A stretch of DNA of 64,000 bases from Dyella acidisoli (GTDB lineage Bacteria > Pseudomonadota > Gammaproteobacteria > Xanthomonadales > Rhodanobacteraceae): the NCBI RefSeq assembly GCF_030160295.1, contig NZ_BSOB01000001.1, positions 34,270 through 98,269 of the forward strand, written 5' to 3'. The stretch's first letter is position 1. Every line of letters starts with the position of its first letter. Below are positions 18,298 through 27,601 of this stretch, in pieces. The position numbers and the translations under genes are program-made. The notes below the pieces were generated by a model. It was not told the origin of the DNA. It saw only the letters and a program-made list of their open reading frames with translations, and made no database searches.

Positions 18298-18665
18298 GAC
18301 GCGTCAGCTAATTGAAAGATTATTCATGCGGGGCCGACAAACCGCGGTTGTCACCGTGGTTGGGGAATTGATCGGCATTTGATCTAAACGCGACCCAGGG
18401 GTTTGAGTGCGCGCTTCGTTCGATCGCTGTGCAAGCTATAAGGGTTGAAGCAAGCTTGCAATTGTGCGAATGGCGGTGGCGTTGGTTGTCGGCGTGAGCT
18501 ATTGTGCACGGTTGTGACTGCTGAGAGACGCCGTCAGCTTCAAGCAAACAAACGCTTGGATCTTTAGTCAGAACCGGCAGGCGTGACAGGGAAGCAGATC
18601 TTTGTCTTCCTGATCAGCGGTGCGTATTGTCCCGCCGCATTGCAGCTTCCCTGTCACCACCTCAT
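18298..18665. other. Intergenic region
   Basis: 368 bp between the OprB-like gene and the 3' end of the phospholipase C gene. Apart from the inverted repeat at 18583-18657, nothing recognisable was seen. Confidence 0.5.
18583..18657. terminator. Inverted repeat downstream of phospholipase C
   Basis: Arms GTGACAGGGAAGC (18583-18595) and GCTTCCCTGTCAC (18645-18657) are perfect reverse complements separated by 49 nt. It begins 9 bp after the phospholipase stop on the minus strand. It may be a structured 3' end; there is no U-tract, so a classical intrinsic terminator is not assured. Confidence 0.45.
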
Positions 18666-20765
18666 TTAACCAGTCACCGAGGTGCTTCCCGTTTCTAGAT
18701 GCCCGGTGTAACGACGAATCCAGCTTGAGTCGCCGCTGATGGTGACGGTGAAGTCGTACCAGCCGTTTGTTTTCGCGGCAGCGGAAAAGTAGGTATTGAC
18801 CGTGGCACCTGCAGCGACGTTGTACGTCCAGGGGCCATCTGTCGTGTAGTTGTTGGTAGTGACGGTAAAGGTGACCGACCCGCTGCTGTTGTTGGTGAGT
18901 GCGAAATAGATCGCCAACTGGCCGGATGCAGGATCGTTGGCATACGACGAAGTGACGCTGCAATCCTTGCCCGAGTTATTGAGATTGCCTGCAAACCGAC
19001 GCAAAAAGCGATTCGGGCCGATCGTGGTCAAATCGTAGCTGCCACTGCCGTAACCAGTGCCGACGTTGAAGTAATCGCTGACCGATCCATCGATGCCGTT
19101 GCTATAGGGCGCAACCGTGTATTGCCACGGACCACCGCTGCGGTGGGCATTGGCGTAAATCGCCAGCGGCACCGCGCGTGTTGCAACGGCACCGACATTG
19201 AGCATCTGTATCCAGATCAGGATCTGGCCATTCGCGCCGTACTGGATGGAGGAAATATTGGCATCCGGCTGGTAGGGAAGGGCGCGTGCTGTACGCGTGC
19301 CTGGCTCCTGCGACGGAAGGCTATTAGGCGCATTGCTGTCGGTAGGATTCGGCAGCGGATCACAAGTGCTGGTGCGATTGATGACGGTGTTGGTCGCAGG
19401 CAGATTGCCAGGCAGGCCCAAAACGGGATTGGCGAAATCAAATGCATCCGTAAGGTCGCCGCTGACCTGGCGCCGCCATGCGCTGATGGATGAGCAGATG
19501 GCGGGCGTTCCAAGTGCGCTCGTCCATGTTTCCAGGAGGCGGATCACCGAAGTGTGATCGTAGATCTGCGAATCCACTACACCGCCACGGGTCCATGGCG
19601 AGCAGATGACCATCGGTACGCGAAAACCCATGCCGATCGGTTGCGTCTGGCCACTCACACTGATGAACTCTCCGGCCGTTCCGCTCGGCGGAACAGGCGG
19701 CGGAACGTGATCGAAAAATCCATCGTTCTCGTCGTAGTTGAGGATAAGCACGGTGGAATTGAACGTATCCGTGTTCGCTGCCAATGCCTGCAACACGAGA
19801 TTGATGAAATGCGCGCCGTTGTCCGGTGGCGCGTCGGGATGCTCGGAATAGTCCTGGCTGGCCACGATCCAGCTCACTTGCGGCAGCGTGCCGTTGAGCA
19901 CATCGTTCTGAATCGCCAAAGCGATGTCGTTCGGCGTGGAACCGGTGGTGCTCGGGACCGACGCCATGCCTTGCTGATACAGCGGGCTGGAATTGGGCGC
20001 ATTCGCGAATTGGCTGAAATAAGCCAGGGCGTTGTCGCCGAAATTGTCGGAAGCGTTCTGATACACCTTCCAGCTTACGCCGGCAGCCTGCAGCTCTTCG
20101 GCATAGGTTTCCCAGGTGAGCCCGGATTCGGAGCCGCCGTTGTAAGCCGGACCACCGTTGCTCCCCGACGGATCGATCATGCCGCCCCACAGATAGGTGC
20201 GATTAGGGCCGGTAGCGCTGAGAATGGAACAGAAATAGTGATCGCAAACGGTGTACGCATCGGCGAGTGCGTAATGGAACGGAATGTCCTGACGCGTGAG
20301 GTAGCCGAGCGTGCGCACCGTGCCCTTGGCCAACACCCACGAGTCCATCTTGCCGTTGTTCCATGCCGAATGCTGGGTCAACCACGAATGATCGAGGCTG
20401 CCATCGCATTGCGTGACGACTTCGCCGCTTTGTCCGAAGACCGGTGAGGTCGTGTTGAAAGCCCACGGATATTGGCGTGACAAACCGTTGGGCTGATCGA
20501 ACACCGAGTAGCCACCAGAAAGCGTGATGCCGGCCTTGTCGGAAAAGCCGCGCACGCCTTGCAGTGTTCCGAAATAATGATCGAAGCTGCGATTCTCCTG
20601 CATGAGAATCACAACGTGCTTGATGTCGGTGATTGTGCCGGTGCTTTCGGTGGTAGTAGCGGCTCGCGCCGGCCTGATCGTTCCGCCTAATGTGTATCCG
20701 GTAACGCCAACAACTGCAGCTTTGATCGACAACGCAAGAAACTTACGGCGATTCATCTCGATCAT
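18666..20765 (-). CDS. Tat-exported phosphocholine-specific phospholipase C family protein
   Basis: 699 residues, the usual family length. A twin-arginine signal (NRRKFLALS plus a hydrophobic stretch to ARA) precedes the phosphoesterase domain, which begins HVVILMQENRSFDHYFGTLQGVRGF. The central NYDENDGFFDHVPPP motif carries conserved acidic/His residues. Two C-terminal beta domains (about 505-600 and 605-690) match the repeated domain of this family. It would hydrolyse phosphatidylcholine or sphingomyelin outside the cytoplasm and release phosphate-containing headgroups. GAGG lies 5 nt before ATG 20765, supporting that start over the ATG at 20756. Confidence 0.9.
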   Translation of the reverse strand: MIEMNRRKFLALSIKAAVVGVTGYTLGGTIRPARAATTTESTGTITDIKHVVILMQENRSFDHYFGTLQGVRGFSDKAGITLSGGYSVFDQPNGLSRQYPWAFNTTSPVFGQSGEVVTQCDGSLDHSWLTQHSAWNNGKMDSWVLAKGTVRTLGYLTRQDIPFHYALADAYTVCDHYFCSILSATGPNRTYLWGGMIDPSGSNGGPAYNGGSESGLTWETYAEELQAAGVSWKVYQNASDNFGDNALAYFSQFANAPNSSPLYQQGMASVPSTTGSTPNDIALAIQNDVLNGTLPQVSWIVASQDYSEHPDAPPDNGAHFINLVLQALAANTDTFNSTVLILNYDENDGFFDHVPPPVPPSGTAGEFISVSGQTQPIGMGFRVPMVICSPWTRGGVVDSQIYDHTSVIRLLETWTSALGTPAICSSISAWRRQVSGDLTDAFDFANPVLGLPGNLPATNTVINRTSTCDPLPNPTDSNAPNSLPSQEPGTRTARALPYQPDANISSIQYGANGQILIWIQMLNVGAVATRAVPLAIYANAHRSGGPWQYTVAPYSNGIDGSVSDYFNVGTGYGSGSYDLTTIGPNRFLRRFAGNLNNSGKDCSVTSSYANDPASGQLAIYFALTNNSSGSVTFTVTTNNYTTDGPWTYNVAAGATVNTYFSAAAKTNGWYDFTVTISGDSSWIRRYTGHLETGSTSVTG

Positions 20766-21298
20766 GGGAGCCTCACGCCTAGTTGGGTTGTTCGATCAAC
20801 GATAGGTGCTCCGTATGCCGGTTTTGTGACGTGGATATTGCGCGTGCAATCTTGTGTTCTTCACGGTTTTTGCACACATGATGTGGGTGGAAAGGCATTG
20901 TTCAATGCGACTGCTTCGTCTCCCCGGCGGAGGCCGGGGCCGAGTGACTCTGACGATCTTCAAGTCGCTGGGTGATTCTCCTCACTCACCCTTTCGGGGC
21001 CGTCCTTCAGGCGTTCTCCGCGCTTCGCGCTACGTCTGGCTTTCGCCGAGACGACGAACTATCAGGCATTACTTCGCTACTCGCTATTGCGGGAAAGATC
21101 ATTCTCTTCGTGTTGAATAGGTTTGAGTAACTCCAATACCTGCTCACCGGCTGCCAAGGGTGGTGCGTCGTTCTGAGTGCGACTTAGAACTGCGCTCCAG
21201 GCGCCGATCGTCTGAATGAACAGCACCGCGGGGCATTTTCACCCATTGCCTGGCCACACTATGCTGGGCGCAAGTACATGGGATGCGGGGCTTTATTC
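20766..21298. other. Intergenic region with imperfect repeat pair
   Basis: 533 bp between the phospholipase start and a hypothetical gene. The stretch 20916-21060 holds CGTCTCCCCGGC with a CCCCGGC/GCCGGGG hairpin (20922-20939) and, inverted at the far end, GCCGAGACGACG. This looks like another degenerate extragenic palindrome pair. No gene was recognised in the rest, which should include both divergent promoters. Confidence 0.5.
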
Positions 21299-21865
21299 AT
21301 GGCCATGAAGTTCAACCCGGTTTCCATCGAAGAACTGAGCAATGCATGCATGCCGGATAAGGCACTGCCTGGTATTTACTACCGGCAGGGAAAGGATATC
21401 GTGCTTGTCGCCTTGAACGTGGCAGAGCAACAAGACGGACTAAGCCCCATCTACCTCTGTTTTTCAGGTGAGCACGTCGAACATCGAAGGAGCATCCCGA
21501 ACACGCTGTTGATTCCGCTAAACCAGTTGGAGCCGCGTTTTCATATTGAAGGATCAGCCGAACAAGTAAAGTTCACAGCGGGGGTTGCCATTGATTATTA
21601 CCAGCAGCCGGCCTTGGTGCTCGTCGATGATCAACCTCACATCCTGTTGAAAGACTTTCCGGATGAACCCCATGGAGATCCCAGGTTCCACAAATATCGT
21701 CTCATGCTGAATCTGACGACTCGTCAGGTGGTCCGTTTGTCGCCTGGAAAAACGCTTGTCGTTTTCGACCATGTGGTGATGTCGGGTTATCTACTGCGCC
21801 ACGATAAGGAAGAGTCGGAAAAGATGGCGGTGTTGAAACTGCGTCCCGATGATCGAGGGCATTGA
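21299..21865 (+). CDS. Hypothetical protein
   Basis: 188 residues from ATG 21299; ATG 21305 (MKFNPVSIEEL) and ATG 21278 are also possible, and no Shine-Dalgarno decides. No signal peptide or membrane segment. The sequence is mixed alpha/beta with a basic C-terminal end and several His/Asp residues (DEPHGDPRFHKYRLML). I do not recognise a family. It is flanked by repeats on both sides and appears to stand alone. Confidence 0.6.
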   Translation: MAMKFNPVSIEELSNACMPDKALPGIYYRQGKDIVLVALNVAEQQDGLSPIYLCFSGEHVEHRRSIPNTLLIPLNQLEPRFHIEGSAEQVKFTAGVAIDYYQQPALVLVDDQPHILLKDFPDEPHGDPRFHKYRLMLNLTTRQVVRLSPGKTLVVFDHVVMSGYLLRHDKEESEKMAVLKLRPDDRGH

Positions 21866-22184
21866 CTGCTGCCTCGCCCGTTAATGATGCGCTGACTAAA
21901 TCGTCGTCCTGGCATTCAGTGCGGTCCGGGGAAAATTTCTGTCCGTCTTGCGCTAATGGCTGAAACTCTCGTCATCCCAGCGAAAGCTGGGATCCAGCGA
22001 CTTGCAAAGCGTTAAAGGCACTGGATCCCAGCTTTCGCTGGAATGACGAATCGGTAGCGTTGAGTTCTCTGGAAAAATTTCGGCGTCACAGAGCAGCTAA
22101 CGCGTGTTCTTGAAACGCTTTATTTTTCTGGAACAGCACTGAGTATGCGCTGGGACGACGAGTCTGCAATAGATCAGAGCATCA
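21866..22184. other. Intergenic region with inverted repeat
   Basis: 319 bp between convergent genes. It contains the repeat pair at 21970-22048; nothing else was recognised. Confidence 0.6.
21970..22048. repeat. GTCATCCCAGC-type inverted repeat pair
   Basis: The arm CGTCATCCCAGCGAAAGCTG continuing to GGGATCCAG (21970-21998) is matched at 22020-22048 by its reverse complement with one mismatch. Each arm has an inner CCCAGC/GCTGGG hairpin. The left arm is identical to that of the element at 46529-46606. Typical dispersed extragenic palindrome. Confidence 0.85.
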
Positions 22185-23186
22185 CTAGAGGCCGAGGCAC
22201 TCTTTCGTTGAAGACTTATCCGTTTTTCTCAAGGATGTAATGGATCGTCGAAGTTCCGCGAGCGGTGCACGATCGTCAAAGCGAATGGTGCCTTCCTCCT
22301 CCGATATGCCCAGTTGCCGGAGCATGCCATCAAGATCAATGGCGACGGATCGATCTTTGAGTTTGTCGTAAAGCGTGGTGAGGGCATTGCTTTTCACGGC
22401 GGCATCGCCTGCTTGTGCGACCTGTGCAACGCTCCATAATGCTGTATTGCCTCCGCTTGTGCGGTTGATAGCGCGCAATGCATCTTGTAAGCGATATTCG
22501 CCGTTGCTGTGCTTGTAGATGTCGATTTCGGCGAGGAGCCAGTACATGGCGCCGCCCCAGTATGTTCTCCCCCAGGTGTGCGTATGATCGAGCCCTTCGT
22601 CGCCGCTTTTAGGTTGTCCTTTGGGCATGTCGTCAACCGCCCATCGCCAGACTTCCTGCGGAGTGATCTGTCCCAACTGTGCACGGGCAATGGGTTCAAC
22701 GTAGGTGGCATTGCCTTCCATAAACCATTCGCTGCTCATGGGTACGCGCGGAAGTGCCAGATGCGTCATTTCGTGCACCATTACCCAGTCTTCTCGTAGT
22801 GCGTTATCGGTTACGTCACGTCCTACGGTGAAGCGCGTTACAGAACTCGGATAGCCCCAGGTTGTAGCAGGGCCGATGCGGTTGCCTTCGCCAGGCGTAA
22901 TGAGCAAGGCCCAATGATCGACGGGAAAGCGACCAAAGTATGCGGAGACGGCTGATGCACTTCGCCGGACCCAGGTCTCGATGCGGCGTTTATCAAGTGG
23001 CCGGGAGTCGCCGTCAATAGCGATGTCGATGTTTCCGCCGCACATCGAAAGTCGCAGATCGGGCGACTTTTTCACCCTGGCGTAAATGTCCTCAGGATCG
23101 TCGTACGCCTGCGCGAATGCCAGCCTGGGTAGCTGCGTTGCAACCACCAAGCTTCCGATCATCTGCACAAAGTGTCGACGATTCAT
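22185..23186 (-). CDS. Exported gluzincin-type zinc metallopeptidase-like protein
   Basis: 333 residues. The N-terminus MNRRHFVQMIGSLVVATQLPRLAFA resembles a Tat-like signal. A zinc site is visible as HEMTH (138-142) with a downstream Glu157 in WFMEGNATYVEP, the HExxH...E pattern of gluzincins such as the peptidase MA-like clan. A lysine- and charge-rich helical C-terminus follows. It probably acts in the periplasm on an unknown protein substrate. It is 29 bp downstream of the alpha/beta hydrolase gene on the same strand and may be co-transcribed. Confidence 0.7.
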   Translation of the reverse strand: MNRRHFVQMIGSLVVATQLPRLAFAQAYDDPEDIYARVKKSPDLRLSMCGGNIDIAIDGDSRPLDKRRIETWVRRSASAVSAYFGRFPVDHWALLITPGEGNRIGPATTWGYPSSVTRFTVGRDVTDNALREDWVMVHEMTHLALPRVPMSSEWFMEGNATYVEPIARAQLGQITPQEVWRWAVDDMPKGQPKSGDEGLDHTHTWGRTYWGGAMYWLLAEIDIYKHSNGEYRLQDALRAINRTSGGNTALWSVAQVAQAGDAAVKSNALTTLYDKLKDRSVAIDLDGMLRQLGISEEEGTIRFDDRAPLAELRRSITSLRKTDKSSTKECLGL

Positions 23187-23215
23187 ACGCGTTAGGGTGG
23201 TGATTTGCTACTGCA

Positions 23216-23992
23216 CTAGAAATGGAGCTGACCAAGAAATCCCAGGATCGCCTTCCAATTGTCTTCGGCGCCTTGAGGATCACGGCTGGCGATCAGTGTG
23301 GAGGATCCGTGAACGCCGGCGGTTGGAACGTACTGAACCTTAAGTTTTGTCGGTGAGGCTGCCAGGATGGCTCTAGCCGCATCGATCTCGCTAGCGTCCT
23401 TGGAGGAGGTGACAAAGAATGGAACGGTTACCTTCGCCGCAGCAGAGCGGATCATGGAAGGAGATTCGTCGAAATATTCACCGGGTGAAAAGACGGCAAT
23501 GGCGCTGATTTCGTTCACATGCTCCGAGGCAACCACCACTGTCAACGACGCGGAATAACTGCTGCCCCAAAGGATAATCGGAAGTTTCTGTTTTTTGGCA
23601 AACGACAACGCCGCTTCGAGATCGGGCTTGGCATCAAGATAGTTGGCGGAATGACCTAGTGCTTGAACGGTTTGATTGGGGCCAAAGAGTTCGCCGCCCG
23701 ACCGTTGATCGATGGCTAGTGCGCTGTATCCGGCCGCTGCGAGTCTTGGGGCTATAGTCTTGTATTCATCCTTGCTGGAACCCGCTTGATGAAATAACAG
23801 AATCAAGGCGCGTGGCGATGCAGCGCGATAGTACTTGCCATAGATCACCACGCCGTCGCTGGCTTTAAAGGTGATATCTGAAGTCGCTACGGCCGGTGTC
23901 GAAGGCATGGTAGCGGCCGCTGCTGGCATGAATGCTGCTGTGCCGCTTAGGGTGATTAGCGTCGACATGGCAAGAGAAAGTGCTGAGCGCAT
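23216..23992 (-). CDS. Secreted alpha/beta hydrolase
   Basis: 258 residues with a signal peptide (cleavage near PAAAA). The alpha/beta fold shows LLFHQAGSSKDEY as the oxyanion strand, GSSYS (143-147) with nucleophile Ser145, a likely acid Asp199 and His228 (in GVHGSS). Related to dienelactone-hydrolase-type or S9-type esterases. Substrate unknown. It lies upstream of the metallopeptidase-like gene, likely a two-gene unit transcribed from the 23993-24211 region. Confidence 0.78.
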   Translation of the reverse strand: MRSALSLAMSTLITLSGTAAFMPAAAATMPSTPAVATSDITFKASDGVVIYGKYYRAASPRALILLFHQAGSSKDEYKTIAPRLAAAGYSALAIDQRSGGELFGPNQTVQALGHSANYLDAKPDLEAALSFAKKQKLPIILWGSSYSASLTVVVASEHVNEISAIAVFSPGEYFDESPSMIRSAAAKVTVPFFVTSSKDASEIDAARAILAASPTKLKVQYVPTAGVHGSSTLIASRDPQGAEDNWKAILGFLGQLHF

Positions 23993-24211
23993 TTGAAATC
24001 CTTTAGGGTTCTGTGACTCTGCCGGAAACTAGTTTCTCGCTCCTACAGGAGCACATCCTTAATTGTTTCGTCTGTCCAGCGGGAAACGTTACACCAGGAT
24101 GTTCCGCCCATCACATGCCACATGTAACGCCCAGCCTTGCTCAAGCGAACTTAGGGGAAATGATCGAGATACGCGGTCTCGATAGCGATTTCCACAATCC
24201 GTGAGCGGGAT

Positions 24212-24955
24212 ATGATGCGCGCAATAGCATACGCTGGTGTGATGTTGAGTCTGGCCCTGGCCGCGAAGGTATACGCAAGCGATGTGCCAACCCCAGGCCA
24301 AACGCTTACCTCGAAGCTCGTGGTGGTTGAACTCTTTCAAAGCCAAGGTTGTTCTTCGTGCCCGCCAGCAGAAGAAAACCTCAACGCACTTGCGGATGAC
24401 CGGGCGGTACTCGCCTTATCGTTTGGCGTAACGTACTGGGACGGTTTGGGCTGGAAGGACACCTTTGCGACCGATGCCTATACAGCAAGGCAATGGCGCT
24501 ACGCGCACTATCGCCACCGAGACACGGTTTGGACGCCACAGGTTTACGTTAACGGCCATACGGATCTCGTAGGTACAAACCGTGCGCAGTTGAACGAAGT
24601 CATTCACCAAGCTCAAAGTAATGGGCCAACTATCGCGTGGCCATCGGTTGACCGTGTGCACATCAAGGCGGCATCAGGTCGCACTGAGGCGAGTGACGTA
24701 TGGCTGGTGCGCTATGACCCGCGAACCCTTCACGTTCCTATTGGTGCAGGTGAAAACAGTGGACGCACGCTTGACCAGTGCAACGTCGTACGCGAGCTGA
24801 TTCGCTTGGGAAAATGGAAGGGTGACGATGAGGCATTCACATTGCCCGCGTCATCACTGCCGGGACTTGAAACTGCCGTGCTTGTTCAAGTGCAAGAGGG
24901 CGGCGACATACTGAGCGCGTCCGTACAAGATGCTCGCGGTTCAAATAAACCGTAA
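24212..24955 (+). CDS. DUF1223 secreted thioredoxin-fold protein
   Basis: 247 residues with a signal peptide ending near VYAS. The DUF1223 signature VVELFQSQGCSSCPPAEENL carries a CxxC pair (Cys47, Cys50); SFGVTYWDGLGWKDTFA and TPQVYVNGH are further family blocks. Probably a periplasmic thiol-disulfide protein; no function is established for the family. It is divergent from the hydrolase gene, with 219 bp between starts. Confidence 0.85.
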   Translation: MMRAIAYAGVMLSLALAAKVYASDVPTPGQTLTSKLVVVELFQSQGCSSCPPAEENLNALADDRAVLALSFGVTYWDGLGWKDTFATDAYTARQWRYAHYRHRDTVWTPQVYVNGHTDLVGTNRAQLNEVIHQAQSNGPTIAWPSVDRVHIKAASGRTEASDVWLVRYDPRTLHVPIGAGENSGRTLDQCNVVRELIRLGKWKGDDEAFTLPASSLPGLETAVLVQVQEGGDILSASVQDARGSNKP

Positions 24956-25106
24956 TCGCTAGCATTGGACGAAGGTCAAAAAAAGAAAAACTGCGCTTTC
25001 TTTCCCCAGCTCAGAATATAGCGGACGTGGGGACTTGCCGAAAGCCCCTGGTCATGCTGCAGCATCGCCAACCGTTGTGAGAACTGACGGAAGCGGGAGT
25101 ATGGCG

Positions 25107-26570
25107 ATGATCGAGCATGATGTGCTGATTGTTGGAGGAGGGCCGACTGGGCTGATGTTGGCAGGCGAACTGGCGTTGGCGCGGATCGACGTTGCTGTTG
25201 TCGAGCGACGCGTCAACCAGGATGTCGCCGGCTTGCGTGCACGCGGTCTGCATTCGCGCACAATCGAAGTGCTCGATCAGCGCGGAATTGCCGACCGGTT
25301 TCTCTCGCAGGGACAGTCGCTTCAGGTCGTGCATTTCCACATTCCGCTGAATATCAGCGACTTTCCTACGCGTCATAACTACGTGCTCGCGCTGTCGCAG
25401 AAGCACTTCGAGCGCATTCTGGCCCACTGGGTAGACGAGCTGGCGGTACCGATCTATCGCGAACGTGAAGTGACAGGTTTCGTGCAGGACGACACGGGCG
25501 TCGATATTGAGCTGTCCGACGGCAACTCGCTACGAGCAAAATATCTCGTCGGCTGCGATGGAGGACGTAGCTTGATCCGTAAAACAGCCGGCATCGAGTT
25601 TCCCGGCTTGGATCCGACGACGAGCTGGTTGATTGCCGAAGCCGAGATGTCCGAAGAGCCGGAATGGGGCTTCCGCCACGACGCTGTGGGTACCCATGCG
25701 ATCGGCAAGTCGGAGGATGCGAAGCGAGTATGCGTGGTGCTAACCGAGCAGCAGATAGAGGCCGCCAGCGAACCCACCTTGCTCGATGTCAGTGAAGCAC
25801 TCATCGCCGTCTATGGGACCGACTATGGCATCCACAGCGCAACGTGTATATCCAGGTTCACCGATATGACTCGTCAAGCCGCGACCTACCGCGAAGGACG
25901 GGTCTTGCTGGCCGGCGACGCTGCACATGTGCATCCTCCTTTAGGAGGTCAGGGCCTCAATGTCGGTGTGCAGGATGCGGTGAATCTGGGATGGAAGCTG
26001 GCTCAAGTGGTTAACCGAACGTCGCCCCAAAGCCTCTTAGATACCTACCACGCCGAACGCCATCCGGTCGCTGCTCGCGTGCTGCGCAACACGATGGCGC
26101 ACGTCGCGCTTCGCCGCCCCGACGACCGCACCAAAGTGCTGGGCGGCTATTTTTCTGAACTTCTCAGCATGGACGAGCCCCGCAAACGAATGGCTGCGGA
26201 GATGTCTGGCCTGGACATTCATTACAACCTAGGTGCGGGACATCCGTTGTTAGGACGCCGCATGCCCGACCTCGACTTGATCACGACCAACGGCCCATTG
26301 CGCGTCTTCGCACTTCTTCACAATGCAAGACCAGTGTTAATCAACTTCGCAGAGCCTGGCGATTTCGATATCACTCCATGGGCAGATCGAGTTCAGTTGA
26401 TCGACGCCAAATACATAGGTACATGGGAGCTTCCCGCCCTAGGTGTGGTGGCTGCTCCGGTCGCCGTGCTGATTCGTCCCGACGGACATGTGGCCTGGGT
26501 GGGGGACGCCAGCAAGGGAGGGCTCACTGACGCGCTAACCACTTGGTTTGGGGTGCCTGCTGTGGCATAG
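25107..26570 (+). CDS. FAD-dependent aromatic monooxygenase (PheA/TfdB or Rox-like)
   Basis: 487 residues. N-terminal dinucleotide-binding motif GGGPTGLMLAGELA (from residue 10), the DG motif GCDGGRSLIRKTAG, and GDAAHVHPPLGGQGLN near residue 270 identify a class A flavoprotein monooxygenase. A C-terminal thioredoxin-like region (FNFAEPG-like strand to the end) is typical of the phenol hydroxylase/rifampicin monooxygenase group. ATG 25107 is preferred because GGGAG sits 7 nt upstream; ATG 25101 lies nearly on that sequence. Substrate cannot be read from sequence; antibiotic inactivation or aromatic catabolism are both possible. Confidence 0.87.
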   Translation: MIEHDVLIVGGGPTGLMLAGELALARIDVAVVERRVNQDVAGLRARGLHSRTIEVLDQRGIADRFLSQGQSLQVVHFHIPLNISDFPTRHNYVLALSQKHFERILAHWVDELAVPIYREREVTGFVQDDTGVDIELSDGNSLRAKYLVGCDGGRSLIRKTAGIEFPGLDPTTSWLIAEAEMSEEPEWGFRHDAVGTHAIGKSEDAKRVCVVLTEQQIEAASEPTLLDVSEALIAVYGTDYGIHSATCISRFTDMTRQAATYREGRVLLAGDAAHVHPPLGGQGLNVGVQDAVNLGWKLAQVVNRTSPQSLLDTYHAERHPVAARVLRNTMAHVALRRPDDRTKVLGGYFSELLSMDEPRKRMAAEMSGLDIHYNLGAGHPLLGRRMPDLDLITTNGPLRVFALLHNARPVLINFAEPGDFDITPWADRVQLIDAKYIGTWELPALGVVAAPVAVLIRPDGHVAWVGDASKGGLTDALTTWFGVPAVA

Positions 26571-26593
26571 CGTGAGCGTCGTGTGACAGAAAA

Positions 26594-26607
26594 TTGATCT
26601 AGATCAA
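26594..26607. promoter_or_regulatory. Anr/FNR binding site
   Basis: TTGATCTAGATCAA is an exact match to the FNR/Anr consensus TTGAT-N4-ATCAA and sits in a longer perfect palindrome (26591-26610). It lies 239 bp upstream of the first cytochrome gene and 23 bp after the monooxygenase stop. A class II promoter would start about 41 nt downstream, giving a leader of roughly 200 nt. Confidence 0.75.
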
Positions 26608-26845
26608 TTTCTGGCTTCGATGCTGAACTACATTGTCACGGGGGCTGCCGCGGGTAAGGCAAAAGCTGTAGCTGGGAAGTGAACGGTCGCGTTTTTCCCT
26701 ACTCGGTTTAGATGGCCGTCTTTAGTCCTATCTGCCTAGGATCAATCGCCTTGCGACACCATCCTGATGTTCGTATATTGCGCTACGGACGATTTCGCTA
26801 TTGGCGTTGGCCTGATCCATTCACCATAGGCGTGGAGTTGCTTCC

Positions 26846-27601
26846 ATGAGGAAGGTCGACTGTCGTAGCAGCGATTTTCTTGGGACGTTCTGCAACGTCG
26901 CCCTATCCATGGTGATCGTTGTGTTTTTCGCGATGACCGGCCGGCTGCATGCGCAGACCCAGAACTCGGTAACGGCATCCGACTCGACTGCAACACGTGT
27001 CATGGCATGTACCGCTTGCCATGGTGAGCGCGGGCAAGGTAGCAGGGACGATTACTTTCCTCGGCTCGCCGGCAAGCCAACTGGATATTTGTATAACCAA
27101 CTGGTCGCCTTTCGGGATGGCCAGCGCAAATACCCTCCGATGAATTATTTGCTCGCCTATTTGCCGGATAGCTATTTGCGGGAAATGGCCGACTACTTTG
27201 CGGCTCAACAAACGCCCTTTCCGCCGTTGCCGAAACCCGACGTCGGGCCGCAAGTGCTGGCTTTAGGGGAGCGGTTAGTCTTGAAGGGCGACGATGCACG
27301 GCATGTTCCGGCATGCATCGCTTGCCATGGCGCCTCGTTGACCGGCATGTCGCCTGACATCCCTGGCTTGCTCGGTTTGCACAGCAAATACATCAGTGCC
27401 CAGCTTGGGGCAACGCGTTTTGGGACACGGGTTCCCATCAAGCCCAACTGCATGCAGCAGCTGACCACCCGACTGTCAGAAGAAGATATCACCGCAGTCT
27501 CCGCATATTTATCGTCGCTCCCTGCGCCTGCAAACCCCGCTCCAGCCCCTGCTGGTTCGCTGAAATTGGCGCTCACCTGCGAAGGCTTGGAGACGAAATG
27601 A
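26846..27601 (+). CDS. Dihaem cytochrome c (c4-like)
   Basis: 251 residues. An N-terminal hydrophobic segment (about 18-31) acts as signal or anchor. Two class I haem sites are visible: CTACH (55-59) and CIACH (157-161), each in a domain of about 100 residues, as in cytochrome c4. It should carry electrons in the periplasm. It is the first gene of the haem-copper oxidase operon and overlaps the next cytochrome by 4 bp (ATGA). Confidence 0.88.
   Translation: MRKVDCRSSDFLGTFCNVALSMVIVVFFAMTGRLHAQTQNSVTASDSTATRVMACTACHGERGQGSRDDYFPRLAGKPTGYLYNQLVAFRDGQRKYPPMNYLLAYLPDSYLREMADYFAAQQTPFPPLPKPDVGPQVLALGERLVLKGDDARHVPACIACHGASLTGMSPDIPGLLGLHSKYISAQLGATRFGTRVPIKPNCMQQLTTRLSEEDITAVSAYLSSLPAPANPAPAPAGSLKLALTCEGLETK

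Noticed and set aside
21970..22048. Considered as an ordinary intrinsic terminator of the convergent genes
   Set aside because: Same sequence recurs at 46529-46606 and has two hairpins and no U-tract, so a dispersed repeat fits better, although it may also terminate.
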